From Synchiropus splendidus (lineage: Eukaryota > Chordata > Actinopteri > Syngnathiformes > Callionymidae), in contig NC_071338.1 in NCBI RefSeq assembly GCF_027744825.2, positions 25,496,001-25,560,000 on the forward strand: a stretch of DNA of 64,000 nt, read 5' to 3'. Both the position numbers and the translations under genes were made by a program. Every line of letters begins with the position of its first letter. Position 1 is the stretch's first letter. Shown one piece after another: positions 31,474 through 45,330 of the stretch. Below the pieces are notes generated by a model. It made no database searches and had not been told where the DNA came from. It worked only from the letters and a program-made list of their open reading frames with translations.

Positions 31474-33370
31474 TAAGCCTCGGCGACTGAAAGTTCATGA
31501 TTGACTGCCGTGGAAAGTTTCTGGTCGAGCTTTACTATCACCCCATTCATGAATTGGATACGCCCCTTTATGGTCGCCGGAAGTCGCCGGGTTGAGACTG
31601 AAAACAGCGAAGACTGAGGTGTTCCATTTCAAAATATTGCGTGAACATTCTGTTGCTGCACGAGTGTGATCTCATGTGATCACAAAATGAAAACATCGAA
31701 TCAAGTAGAAAACATGGAGATGGACAAGATTATGATTTTTGACGTAAAGACGAAAGACACAGTAAAGGGACACGTCGGAACTAAAGTTGCTCTTATCCCG
31801 GCAGGACATGTGAAAAGACGAACCGGTTGAGGCGGGCTACAGGTTGGAGTGAGATTTACTTCATGATTAAACACAAGAGTTTTACTGTCATCAATTTAAT
31901 GTCAAAACATCCTCATTTACCTCCTTGTTTCTCCGTCGGATTCCATCTTGCCTAGCCACGTTCTGTTCCAGTTGGAGGCAGGGTTAATCAGGGTTTCGCT
32001 ACTGTTTCGGAAAATCCTGGCGGGAACTATAATCAGAGCCGTTTTGGCAACATTTGGATCACAGAGTCTGTTTGTAGCATTAGCCACTAAGCTACCCAGG
32101 ATGACGTCAGACACTAGGGTGTTAGAAGGCTCCAGAGAATTAGAAACCTCAGTTAAAAACCATGAGTCACGAGCGACAGTAGACCATAGGACGGCAAAGA
32201 GGATGTGTGCCTACATTGTGGCATGTCAACGTCGACTGTATGGAGGTGGTGGATTGGTCTTCGGATTGCTCTATTATTCTTGCTTTGTTTAATGCAAATA
32301 CAATTTTAAAACAATTCTTTTTTTTCTATACTTGTCATTACAGATGTTTCAAAACATATTGAAGCATTCTAAAGCACTGTTTAAAAATGAATCGACAATA
32401 TGAAAAAATAAATAAATGTGATATATTTTTGCCATATAGATGGGTTGAATATTGTGAAAACTCATTTGAATAACAGCCCAACCCCAACACAAAATGGCGT
32501 CATTTTCCAACTGAAAAGGAGCGGCAACAGTTTCCCCACTGATAGAGATTAACTGCTAACTACTTTACATCATTGGATAACAGCAGCGGCAACTAACTTG
32601 CGCTGGAGGTGACTGATAGACAAATATGTGTTCAGAATAAACAAGGACATGGCCAGTGTATGCACAGTATCTCCTCCTCAGATTTGAGTCAGCACAAAGG
32701 CAAAGCATCATCTCCACAATGAGACCACCAGGGAACGCCGCAGACTCCCCAAACAGATAATTAGAGTTTAAGAATTAAAGCCACGATCTTTATTATTCTC
32801 CTCTAATTAGTTAGCATATTCAGGACTGACTGAGCCCAGGCTTAATAGTCTGACTGGAGAGGAGTCGGGGATAATTGTATTGTTGGGCGTTGGGCGACGC
32901 CTGTGGCACCAGCGTTAAAACAAAAAGCAGCCTTAGTATCAATTACTGCGGGGCGATTAGCGCCTCTTTGTCTGGCTGCCCACAGAGTGAGAACGCAGCC
33001 AGCCAGCTCAATTATCCTTCACCCAGAGGTGGCTCCCTCTTTTCATTTGCTCTGCCTTTTGAATATCTAGTGTGATTCTAATATCTCTCATTAATGCGCC
33101 GCAGCCTTGATACTGGCCAGAAAGTCTTCACAAATGAAGGAGATCACAGGGCAGTACAGAGCTCTCCGACCGATCTCACACGCACGGCGCAATGCACATG
33201 CATCCCTCTGACAATTAAAACATGTCTCTGGGGTTTATGTTCGTTCAATTCAGCTCACAAATTCAAAAATAAAAGTCACAATTGCATGTATTTAACTGCT
33301 TGATCAACGCGCTACAAACAAAAAGTTGTGACTGACGATATCGCAAAGTATGCTTAGAATTATGATGTGA

Positions 33371-33373
<3 letters not shown>
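31474..33373. other. Intergenic DNA, no gene
   Basis: A 114-residue open frame (31948-32292) has no recognisable domain, so I do not call it a gene. About 32750-33080 is a candidate conserved element, listed separately. Nothing else stands out. Confidence 0.45.
32750..33080. other. Candidate conserved non-coding element
   Basis: A repeat-free stretch rich in homeodomain-type cores (CAGATAATTAGAG, CCTCTAATTAGTTAGC, CATTAATGCG) with interspersed GC-rich blocks (GGGCGATTAGCGCC). This is the composition typical of ancient enhancers near developmental genes. No conservation data are available here. Confidence 0.3.

Positions 33374-33401
<28 letters not shown>
33374..33401. repeat. (TA)n microsatellite abutting a hAT fragment
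   Basis: Fourteen AT units directly before the truncated left edge of hAT copy 3. Confidence 0.95.
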
Positions 33402-33712
33402 GGAGTCCCTGTCCACAGCTCACACTGATGCACAAGACAGGTGGCAGCTAGGATGAGAACAACAACAACAAACATGGAGGAATCCCTGAACAAAAGCAAA
33501 CAAAAGCATCTGTTTGCTTTTGTTCAGGGATGTTTTTCCCTCCACAATGGCCAGGGTTTCCACTACTCTGAATGTGAAATTCTTATAACATTGAAATTCC
33601 TATACAAACATTTTCAAGACATTAAAAGAGCCTTAGTTTAAATAAGATGATATAAAAACTTGAATATAGCCACCATCGTGAGTTATTGTGCCATTGACAA
33701 TCTGCTGTTTAA
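33401..33712 (+). mobile_element. hAT-type non-autonomous element, copy 3 (both ends missing)
   Basis: Closely matches the middle of copies 1 and 2: GCTAGGATGAGAACAACAAC, the hairpin at 33483-33530, CAGGGTTTCCACTACTCTGA, and a TATAGCCACCATCGTGAGTT end. The hairpin has perfect 20-bp arms with an 8-base loop. Terminal motifs are absent, and the left edge is replaced by a (TA)n array. Confidence 0.8.
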
Positions 33713-35411
33713 CACAGAATTTGACATCATATGGCTGATAAATTGTTTTTGTGCAGAAGAGGGACGTGTGTTTAGGGAGAATTGATCGAAGGGAAGCTAC
33801 TCTGGAGGGTGCAGTGAGCCCAACTGTCTGTGTACATGGAGTGGGGGCGCTAGTGTTATCCACTACGTAGCTCAGACAAGGATGAAAATAATATGCCTTA
33901 CGCTTATGGCTGCGAATCAATGGGTTTTCTGTGAATATTTAGTGGATATATTCTTCAAAAAGTCCAGTGAATCAGCAAATGTTGAATCACAAATAGCCGG
34001 GAGCCCACTGCATATATAATGCGCATCGCAAAATGGAGGGCAGGAAAGAAATATGACGGTTATTTGCAGTATCTTTTGTAAAAGGATCTTTCTCACCAGT
34101 GTGGTTTTAGGAGTAAAGATAAAAAGATTCATCCCACTTTCGTTAGAAAAATGAGACGAATTATTGTAGTCCATTTCTATTATAAATTCAGTGGGTAAAC
34201 AACATTAGAGTGCAGAATATTTAAGCTGTCAAATATTTTGGCACCTTGCAGAGACACATGCTCTCCCTGGAATCGCTGCAGCAATGACTAACTCCACCGT
34301 CTGTTTCATATTAACTCTGGTTTTAGAGCCTTTCAACTTGTTCGCAAAATTATAATGTACTTTTCCACATCTCTTCATCTAAATGTGCCTCCTGCTATTT
34401 GGGATGTATGAGAGAGTGCTTAAAAATAAGATGTATAATCCATGGAACAGTTGACATGTTTTATTTGTCTTCCAATCTAACCCCAGGCCTCACAGGAAGA
34501 CAAGATTTAATAAAAGCCAGGAGATACATGAAATGCTTGGAGATGCAAAATATAGGGACGATCTATATTTTAAGACAAACCTTTTTATGAGTTCATGTTT
34601 TAAAGCTAGAATAGGTGTTTCCATGGGTAAAAGGACATTCATCCTATTGCAACTGTGTCATGCATTGACCGACTGGCTATTTTGAGTTGGAACTGTGCAT
34701 GAAGTTTACGCACCACTTCACAGCTCTGCCTTCAGAGGACTCTTTTTTTCAGTACTCACCTTGGCCAGCAGGGGGCGTTAATAAGCGGACTTGTTGTTTA
34801 GAGCTGTTTAGAAGGCGCATTTGTGCTCAACGTTACGATCCGGACCTTCGTCCGTACTTTTGTCCATATATCTGCACGTTTCCACAAAGCTTATGGACCA
34901 AACGGAGCAGTACCGCCGGTAACTGCGGGCGCAGTGACAACCGCCTCCGTCAACGCTGCCTATGTTTTAATCTTTTGTGCAAGACGTACATCAATACTTC
35001 TTCCACTGTTTCCATGTTTGTTTTGGAGTTTGTTGTGGTCATTAGCTTCTGACGCTAGCCTGCTCCCCCTGGTGGATAGATTGGTGAAAAGCAATACCAT
35101 CGCGAAGAACACATGGAAGCATGTGATCAGTGACTGTAGAATCATCTGAAATAGACGGGTACAATGTCGTACATAACGGGAGCATAAATCAGCCTTAATT
35201 CTACAACAAAAATGACACCATCTCAGCAGGTTTTCACGCTTTCAATTGAAGCACGTGTTCTGCTTTCTGCCACCTATATAGCGTCATGAAAAGACAAATA
35301 GGGATGGTGCTTATTTCGCTCTGTACGCACAAAGTGTCTCTTGGTATATAAAGCGTTTCAAACAACCCTGCATTTCAGTCACAGTGACTTATTCATCAGT
35401 GAGAGCCACAT
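33713..35411. other. Intergenic DNA, no gene
   Basis: About 34735-35160 (ATCCGGACCTTCGTCCGTAC and following) looks like an interspersed repeat seen in other fish DNA, but only one copy is present here and the class is unknown. The 121- and 108-residue frames across it are not supported as genes. Elsewhere nothing is recognised. Confidence 0.4.
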
Positions 35412-35750
35412 ACGGTGCCATACTGTATATACCAAATGACATCTGAAGCAAAACGTCAAAGTCAATTGCGATGTTGCGATCTCAACTTCAGTTGCTGCGC
35501 AATCTCAGTCAATTCCCGTGAGTTCTGCGACACGTTGCAATTTTGTCCTATCGGCATGACTTTTGCATAAATTCACCCAATAATTTTAGTCTCCTTTTGC
35601 TCACCTCTCTATGCGGCATGTGCATTATCATATTCATTACCACATTGTTGAGATTATTTTGTACGAAACAAAACGCTCCTATTTGCCCAAATTTTGGCAC
35701 CAAAACCTCACATGACTGATGCTAAATTTGCTATTATGGTATTAATACAA

Positions 35751-35751
<1 letters not shown>
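35412..35751 (+). mobile_element. Unclassified interspersed repeat, copy 1
   Basis: Matches the reverse complement of about 54525-54835: shared ACCAAATGACATCTGAAGC, GTGAGTTCTGCGACAC, TCCTTTTGCTCACCTCTCT, ACCACATTGTTGAGAT and GACTGATGCTA. Both copies end at a (TA)n array. No coding frame. Confidence 0.65.

Positions 35752-35801
<50 letters not shown>
35752..35801. repeat. (TA)n microsatellite
   Basis: Twenty-five AT units at the end of the unclassified repeat. Confidence 0.95.
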
Positions 35802-35805
<4 letters not shown>

Positions 35806-38186
35806 TGCAACAAGCAAATTACAAAACCACTTTGTCACCAGAAGTGGGATCCAAACAACAGACAGTTAAAATCTATCATTTGTATTTATCTGGGTTTTAA
35901 ATAATCACACAACAGAACAGGTAAATATCACAGTGGTTTGGCTAACATTGAGCTGGGGAGGAGTGACAGCCACTTTTCTTCACTTTACATTAGCGCGCAG
36001 TATCAGGTGTTGGAAGCTGAAATGAGGCTTGATTTCCAGAACAGCTGGTCAGGCTTGGAGCGATGGACCACTTAACTAAAGATATCAAAGTCAGAAGCAA
36101 AGACCCGACACTGGAACGGGGCCCAGAACTACAGGGAAAGAAGTGTGAAACCTGGGAAAAGAGAGACACTTGATGAATAAATCCATTAACACTGGAGAAG
36201 CCAACAGGCATGAAAGGAGCTGTCCTGTTAAACTGTCGACTTGACAAAGCCGGTCCTTAGCCTCAGAGCCCACTCAGTTACCATTGGCGGCACCACACCA
36301 ACCGAGGGTCTTCATGACAGCGTGGAGTTTTGATTCAGCATGAGTTTTTATCAAACAAAAGAGTTGTGGCATGCTAAACAAGTTTCTGCATTTGATATTT
36401 ACATTTCATACAATAAATTACTAATAGGAAAATAATGTTTTATTGGTATAGACATCACATTTAGTAAGTAACAGCTGATACATATGTTACCTTCATGTGT
36501 AAACCATCTTCTGAGACAGGATGAAATAAAAACTATGTTGATATATTTGTGTTCATACATCCAGTCTAAAGCTACAAGACATGCTGGATCTTGACACTTC
36601 CGAGCACCTTCCACTGGCCAATTTTCATGGATGAATAAAACAATGTAAAGTTCAAGCACACTATGTGACATTTTTGCATTTATTCCATAAAAAAAGAAAG
36701 ATATCTTGGACATAAAGAATTAACAAAAGCCTACGCCGTCCACTGCATCATTGGATTAACCTTGACTGAATCTCCTCCTTATACTTTTGAAATTGAAGGA
36801 TCAGTTTTGGCAACACCGCCACTGAGCCAAGGTGAGCGGCATCACTTTCAACCTGCAGACTCTGACCACTGACCCTTTAATCGTCTTGGCTCATTTAAGC
36901 TTCTGGTGGATCCCCAGTAGATTTGTTTTTAATGCCGTGTGATTTTTTTTTTCACCCTCTTGCTGCAAAGCCCCCCATTTTATCTTCTTCCCGCTGAGTT
37001 GCTGAAACCCCATAGAAGCCTTGACACGCATCAAATTCCTCATTACAGGGTGGCCAGAGAAATGGCAACGTAGAGCGAAGACGATGTTGTTTTAAATTGC
37101 AAAATAAAGCAAAGCCACACACATATAAATGAAATCTAATGATGTGACGGCATGCCTTTATTTTCATTGGAATGACCCAGTAACAAATAAATCTATCAAA
37201 ATTATTCCCGTGACTACAATTCTTCTGAAGTCTAAAATGAATTAAACAAAAGTTATCCTATTTCTGAAGAGAAAAGTTGAGCCCTAAAGCCAAGCCGTCT
37301 TGGCAGAGCACCCTTTAATCTAAATCTCTTCTCCCAAAATCCACGGATTCTAAATACACTAAAGTGTGTTAAGGATCAATTACAATCTGTTTTACATTTA
37401 GGGCATTCATTTAAAACTACGTCACAGACACAATTCGCTCCTTGACCTAAAAAATGTAAACCTAAAAATCTGCTCCCTCATGTGCTTGGGCAGAGCTGCT
37501 GAGTCAGCAGACGCAAAAAGAAATAGATCTAATAATCCCACAACAGATGTTGTTAACAGAAACCCAATAGACTGAGTGAGTGCAATGGATACTAAAATTC
37601 TGAAACAAACAAGACAAATTCGGATTTGCTATAACAGTCGTCATCAGCATCTCTGATCATTCTAGCCTCGAATATTTAAAAAAATTCACGAGCGCCTGTA
37701 CATTCAACAGGAGAGCTGGAAGTTCTGGACAAAGGCGATACTGTTGTTGTGTGCAGGTCAACCCAGCTTGGCTGCCGCTCTCTTAAAAATTCCATGGAGT
37801 CACATAATACTGTCAGTTTCCTGTTGGAAGTGCCAGCCCAGGAAGACTGAGGGAGCATAGTCAGTGAGGCAAACACACAGAGATTGAAGATTAGTAGCTG
37901 TTAGCCACCTAAAGTGTTGCTAAGCCAGTCAGAGGACTTGGAAAAAAAGCAGCATATTTTCTGTACAAATCCAGTTCTCCATGCAACGAAACAAAAACTC
38001 AGAGTCATTATAAACCCATGTTACTTTTCATAGAAAATACACACTTTGGGAAGGGTTTGGCGAAGGCAGTTTACCATACTTATATAGTGACTGCACTGAA
38101 TTCAAGAAGCGTTACAATGGAGGAGCTGTAAGGAAATGTGTGGCCAACTTAAATACTGCAGTCTATTTTGTTCTTAATTTTTACTA
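35802..38186. other. Intergenic DNA, no gene
   Basis: No gene and no repeat copy shared with the rest of the window. About 36960-37100 is a repeat-free, balanced patch. No product is recognised in any frame. Confidence 0.45.
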
Positions 38187-38188
38187 TT

Positions 38189-39118
38189 CAAGTAATATCC
38201 AACTTACGACCTGCTCGACTTACCTCCACCTGTACTTGCGACCACAGCCATTATTCAATGTCTGGCACCGCAGCACGTAGCAGCCTGGCAATGCGTACAA
38301 CAGTTAGGGTGTAGGTACCAAAGTGTCCGCTTACCAAATGTGTCCTACCTGCCGCGGAGTGATGACATCACATCACAATGAACTAGAGGAAATTGAAATA
38401 AAAGATTTCAAGGCGATTTCTATGTTTGTCATCGAATCATTTACGAAGTTTAGGTCAGTTTTTCTCCGCAGTCTGCGGAACAACGCGTCATGACAACACG
38501 TTGTTCCGATCACGACGCGATTTTCGCCTAACACGGAAGTGGTAGGACCGATTTGGTAGGGGTGAAAACTCCTTCATAGATGCATATTTTCTCTGGTAAA
38601 TGAATAAAAATGTATCTGGATGTGTATAAGTGCCTACTGTGGAGACCATTGTGATTTCTTGCGCAATATCAAAGAAAAACAAAGCTCCGTACATGTCAGC
38701 CAATCACGACGCGTTGTTCCGCAGACTGCGGTGAAGAACGGACATGAACTTTGCAAATGATTCGATGACAAACATTGTATTTTATGGAAAAAAATGATAC
38801 GTATGTGGTAGAAATCGCCTAGAAATCCTTTATTTAAATTTCCTCTGGCTCATTAAAACATAAAGAAAAAGATATCGTATATGCCGGATGTGACGTCATC
38901 ACTCCGCTGCAGGTAGGACACATTTGGTAAGCAGACACATTTGGTACCTACAACGGCAGCACAGTATCCCAGGATCTCACTCTCACACAGCCATCTACCA
39001 CTACAGTCGCTCCGATAACCCTCGTGTCGGCCATCTTGAATGGCATTCGACTTATGTCCAATCTGACTTACGACCGGTTGGTCGGAACCAATCCCGGTCG
39101 TGAGTTGGATGTTACCTG
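38189..39118. mobile_element. TA-flanked inverted-repeat element (mariner/pogo-like MITE), copy 3, interrupted
   Basis: Left end CAAGTAATATCCAACTTACG, right end CGTGAGTTGGATGTTACCTG followed by TA. Without the 643-bp insert at 38310-38952 the copy is about 287 bp, close to copy 2. The insert falls within the segment that in copy 2 reads ACAACAGTTACGGCAGCACA. Confidence 0.8.
38310..38952. mobile_element. Fold-back element nested in MITE copy 3
   Basis: Long imperfect inverted arms, about 38310-38490 and 38706-38952, surround a unique centre of about 215 bases. The tips are TGTAGGTACCAAA and TTTGGTACCTACA. Further in, both arms share GCTTACCAAATGTGTCCTAC, GCGGAGTGATGAC, TTTGTCATCGAATCATTT and CCGCAGTCTGCGGAACAACG. 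The right arm has extra segments missing from the left. No coding frame of note; the superfamily is unknown. Confidence 0.8.
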
Positions 39119-39120
39119 TA

Positions 39121-41075
39121 TATATTATTCACGAATAATATTTTCCAAATAAATCCATTTCAATGGAGAGAATTGATATGATGAGTAACTTGAGTCACCA
39201 CTGCACTGCAATTGCTTGTGTTTAGGTCATTTTCACAGTCATGTATTGATCTCTGTACATCAGATGACAATAAGTTTACAGTTTAGTAATACAGTTCCAG
39301 TATACATATGCTCACCGAGAATACATCATGATCTACACCATGAATGAGGGAAGGTTAGAAGAAGATACATAGGTCCAACGCTCCCCTACAGATTCAATCC
39401 AGCTTTAGGGATGAATAAATAAATGACACAATAAGTCACATGAAAATATAAGTTGAAAATAACCCTTGTATTTAGCATCAAAAACTTGCTTAATTGCTGT
39501 CTTCTGATTTAAACTGTATATAAACAGCAGGTCATGAGAAAACCATCATGACTCTGTTAATAACCGACACAACAATCGGCTATATTGCACGATTAATTGC
39601 GAATCCTAACACTGTCCCCAAGTATGGCAAGGTTTAATGAGACAGGCGCCGAGTAACAAACATGGATTTTCTCCTGCTTCTGCTTCAGAATTAATTAGCT
39701 TTTTTTTTTTTTTTTCCAAACCTGTGAACCCAAAACCTCACCCCTGCTCTAAGACACAGAATTCATTAAGAGGGTTTCTGCCCTCGGATTTTCACACCGC
39801 AGCTTGGAACATCTGCACCCTGTCATGTATCATCCCATTCATTTCTACTTAATTTGATCCTAATAAGTGTCTACACGAGGAGCCAGATGTTGCCGCTTCA
39901 ACTGTGCCTCCGAAAGTTTTGTTTTTCAGGGAGTTGCGCCTGCTGGGAGACGAGGTGAGTCCGGTGCCGGCAAAGAACAAATGGAAATGAAGCTATGAAT
40001 TCGGAGAGCCGTTTTTTTGCGATTTGGAAATATGAGTTTTTACTTGTCGGTGCACACTGAAACCATCAGGCATCGCACAAGGTCCCTGCGAGGAAGCTGG
40101 AGATTCATCTTTGATGAATTCCAAGACTTGTTTACAAGCAAGTCATTGAATCGCTTTTATCGGCTGAGAAATGTCAGGAGCACGTTGATGTATGCGGTTT
40201 AAAATAAAGGAGATTCATCCTCCAGACAGACGTGGCGGATCTGGAGGGGAATCAGTGTGTGTGAGAGCTGATATTTAGCCACCAGGATGTTGGGAACGCT
40301 CTGATTATGTTCTGTGGATGGAGAACCCCTGTAAACTTGACTGCTAATCAGCACCATATGCCAGACCCTGGCCCTCATTCTCATCTTGTCCTTTCAAGTG
40401 GCTCCTAGACACGGTTCATGACACGATCTGGATTCAGCCACAGCAACTCGCAGTCTGGCATGTGCAAATGAGAGAAGTGAAGGATGCAAGCGAATCCTGT
40501 GCTCCCCAGGGACACTTCGGAGGAAGCGAAAAGACCCTGAATGCAGGACACTGAAGACTCCTGACCTGTTTTTTTGGGGTGTCCCTCTTCTATTTTAGCC
40601 CGCATGTTGAAGGCAGTGTGTTGATATGGCGTGTGCTAGGATGCTTTTTAGTTTGGGGTGGGGGTCAGGCAGGTTCGCCAAATCTCAATCATGACTTTGG
40701 CAGCCATCTGATACCCAGTGTTGTCGCGAGCAGTGAAGGGTCAACCGAGCACAAGGCGCAGGAGCACTTCCATCAGCTGGGTCAAATCAGGACCATCTAA
40801 ATAACCGCTTGATTATAATTCCCATATTGTTGGGGGTGATGCAGGTCAAACGCAGCGTCTGGCCACAGATCATTATTACACGGGAGTAAACCCTTGTGAG
40901 GTCTCTGACGTCCAGGACAATCATCAAGAGCCCTGCCTTGAGCAAGCATCTGCTCCTGTTTAGCCCAATAATCCAGCACCAGGCCACACTGCCTTTTATC
41001 ACGAGGACAGACTTAACACAATTGCTGCAATTGCTAAAATTTCAAACAATATCATCGATATTTGTTATTATACTT
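39121..41075. other. Intergenic DNA, no gene
   Basis: A poly(T) run near 39700 and no recognised repeat. About 40200-40560 and 40650-41000 have balanced composition but no supported coding frame. Confidence 0.45.
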
Positions 41076-41825
<750 letters not shown>

Positions 41826-43364
41826 GGGAGATTCTGATGCATTAAAAACAAGACCAACAAGAAAAGCACTGAGAAAGTGCACACCTCTGCCAAGGTACAG
41901 GGTTAAAATCATGGCAAAAAGCGTTCTCTGATCTCCATCACGCCTCTAACAACCTCTAACAATCTTAGCATAAGAGTTGCCCTCACACATGAGGAGCATG
42001 AGTGAAATAAAGGAATGATCAAAATGTCTGATTTTAACGTGGAACCACAGACCCCCAATGAAATGAAATCCCTCTGAAGTTTCCAAAATTTGAAATACTA
42101 GATAGAGTTTTAATCTTGCAATATTAATCTTTATTCTCATTTCATTTTTTATTTTTTTAAGTTTTTTTACTCAATGAGTCAACTTCAAATTGCTGCATCA
42201 AAAGTGTGGTAGTCACTGGTCTGCAGTCACTACCACAAATTATAATGAAGATAAGGCATATTTTTAAGCTGATGGCCAGAAAACTCTCTGCTATGGTCAT
42301 GGTTTCTCAGTTATGACAAAAAGAAAGAGATCAAATATGGCTGGTGTCTATTTTAACCGCTCACTGAAAGGAGTGCCGATGAGCTTTCATCTCTCAGTGT
42401 CTGCTCTCCGTCCTTCTCTGAAAAGTTTTCAGGTGCATAGAGGAAACCACTGGATCAGATCAGAACGTCTCACTGATTCCTTTCCCTTTTATTTTTTTTT
42501 CTCGACTCCACAATGGGATGGAGATATCATTTATCACAACAAAACGATGCAGGAAAATCTGAGTTTATCAACGGCACTGAGAAGCACAGCTGAGCTGCCA
42601 CTGCTCCTCTCATGCACCGTTGTCATTCAAAGTGACTGCAGTTTAATGCATGTGTCAGTCGGCTGGTTTCCCATTGTTTTACAAGCCTGCGCGCGATGCC
42701 AGAGAGAGTGAGTGCAGGCCCCTCAGGCAAAACATCATGTCAGCCAGCTTTGTTCTACAGGAGGCTGGGGCTCCCTCCGCTGCTGCTTGGCTCCTCTGCT
42801 AACTGGGGAAGTCAAGGAGATTAAATGGAACATCCTGAATCTCATACTTCCTAATGCTTTGTGACACATACACTCTGCTGAGACTGGAAGCGTGCCGACA
42901 CAAAGGAACAGCGACAAAACAAATAGCGGCTCTTGAAGAGAGATAGCGCGCCACAAGACATCATTTAAAGCGACAGAAGTGTGGCTGTTCACAATGCTAA
43001 CTTCAATAAATTATGAACAATGTTTGGAGAGGCGGTTTAAAAATTAACACAAACAAAAGCACTCGGCTGCAGGATGCTAGTCGGAGGCTCGGCGTGAATC
43101 ACACGTAGTCAGCGTGGAATGAAGGTATACAAAGTCTCTGGAATGTTTCTCCAGGCATTGGATTTTACTTTAATGAAGCACAAGATATTTAATAATTCAA
43201 GAGATGGCACCGAATCAGTGAGTCTCGTCCACACAAGGTTCCCGTCATATGGGGATGATTCTCAGGAGGAAAGGCCCGAACACAGCTTTGTTAGTGGCAG
43301 AGGACAGGGAGATAAGTTAGCCAGTCATTATGACTAAGATCAGGCACATGGACTGTGCTTTCCA

Positions 43365-43386
43365 ACACACACACACACACACACAC
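43365..43386. repeat. (AC)n microsatellite
   Basis: Eleven AC units. Confidence 0.95.
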
Positions 43387-44223
43387 AAACACCAGACCAC
43401 AGGCACGAAAAAAAAAAAAAAGAAGCTGAGACCCAATAAAAGTTGTGAAAAGTGGGTCTGACACATCGCGGCACACTGAGAGAAAGAAAAAAGAGACGAC
43501 AGAGGCTGTAAAAATAATGTCTGAGATGGTCATTATTATTTTATACAAATGACTTTTCTTTGCTTAAAAAATTTAAGCTCTAATGTCAGCAGGAACCATG
43601 CAGATGTCAAAAGAAAGCACCGGGACGGCAAATAATTTAAGTGGAAGAGACGAGCATATGCGGAAAAAAAAAAAAAAAAATCACAAATGGAACTGCTATC
43701 CGTTGACGCAGAATATGTGGAAACTTGGCAGAAAATTGGCTTTTTATTGGAGCAGAACAAGTGCATTGAATCAGGAAACCTCAACCCTGTCCTGTTAGAT
43801 CTCAAGTCAAAGACTTGAAGAACAGTGTGGATCGCCCTTGCTGATATGAGATGAACAGGATCACTGGGAAACTTGTCTTTTGCAACAGAGTAGCAGTGTT
43901 GGAGTCGCTGCCAAAGACATTCAGGATAAAATATGACAAAATAGCGTTTTATTCTAGCAAGGCATTTGATATATGTGTCTGTATTAACGCCTCATTTTGC
44001 TGGAACAGGTGTGACTTGCACACATAGACAAAAAAAAAAAACATTTTAATTTATCTTTCACTAATTACAAGTGAAAGGAGAATACGAATAATGACTTTTT
44101 TCCTCAAGTTTTTTTCTCATTACTTGTGTCATATTAGTTCTGGTAGTTTCGATTTTTTGCACACTCTTTAAAAAAACAAAGTTAGCAGCAACACAAGTAT
44201 TCCATTTTAAAAACACCACATGT

Positions 44224-44361
44224 TGAAATGTTGAACCTAAAAAGCCGCAATATATATATATAATTTTCAGTCAACTTGTGGCATCACTTGAGTATGGAGT
44301 GTTTGTTTGGTAGACATCACCCCACAGTCATCAATGTAGCATTTTTAGGTTCAACATTTCA
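44224..44361. repeat. 20-bp perfect inverted repeat with a 98-bp spacer
   Basis: TGAAATGTTGAACCTAAAAA at 44224-44243 is the exact reverse complement of 44342-44361. A short (TA)n and GTGGCATCACTTGAGTATGG lie between. It may be a tiny inverted-repeat element. Confidence 0.7.
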
Positions 44362-44959
44362 CCTTCTTTGTTTAACAAACTACTTAAAAGTGTTAGTGGG
44401 ATGACCAATCGAACCACTTGGTCCCAGAAATGTTTTTGCAGACAGTGAGACTTGAAAATTATTATTGCAAATAATTTGTGGAATTTTACAACCGCATGTC
44501 TGAGGGACACGGGCGACAGACAAGGACGATAAGGGAATGTTTTTTTAAGTGAAACAAATGTTACAATGGATTTGCTGTGCTTGCTGCTCATCCCTCTTCT
44601 GACTACTGACTAGTCACCTTTTTCAACTTTGGAATTGGGAAGCAGAAAAGGAGCAAAGCAGTTTTTTTTAGGAAAAATCTCCGAGTCACTTCCAAGCGAT
44701 GGATCCCGGCCAAACAATCTTAAATGTCACAATGTTGATCTCTTTCGATTCATCAGCCAATTTACATAACAGCTAATAAACCACAAATGGCAGCCGAGGC
44801 AACGTTGCAGTAATGACTGAAAACTAGGAAACCAATTATCATTCTTATTTGCAAACCAAAGCTGTAACATCATTTCCTTAACGGCCAATCACCAAATTTG
44901 CATGCGACGCCATATTCTTCAGTCATTAATGCCTTACTGGACGTCTGTATATAGAAATA

Positions 44960-45330
44960 AACAAGGCACCTTCCTCTTGCCGGCGCAGGATTCTAACAGT
45001 GATGGTGCCTTTGATCCCAGGTCCTTGATCTATTGAGTTCACAGAGTCAAATCCCCCTGTGATGTGGCCGATTAATTAGGTGAAACGGCTATTTATCCCT
45101 TAAAATCATAATACTAATTTATCCCATGCAATGCCGGGCCTCAGTGGGTGGCAGCCGTGGCTCCCAACTTCTATTAGAGACGTTTGGCCGGAACATCATT
45201 TGATGAGCTCCATCGACGATAGACCACAAATGAGTGCTGACATCACACACAGTAGAATCCCAATGATCAATCCGTCCTCACAATAACAATAACACGGCTA
45301 CTTCGCTCCATCATTCAGGTCTGTGTTGCT
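44960..45330. other. Candidate conserved non-coding element
   Basis: A repeat-free stretch with GATTAATTAGGTG, CTTAAAATCATAATACTAAT and TTTATCCCATGCAATGCCG. No coding frame. The call rests on composition only. Confidence 0.25.

Noticed and set aside
31948..32292. 114-residue open frame
   Set aside because: No domain or context. The region may be old transposon DNA.
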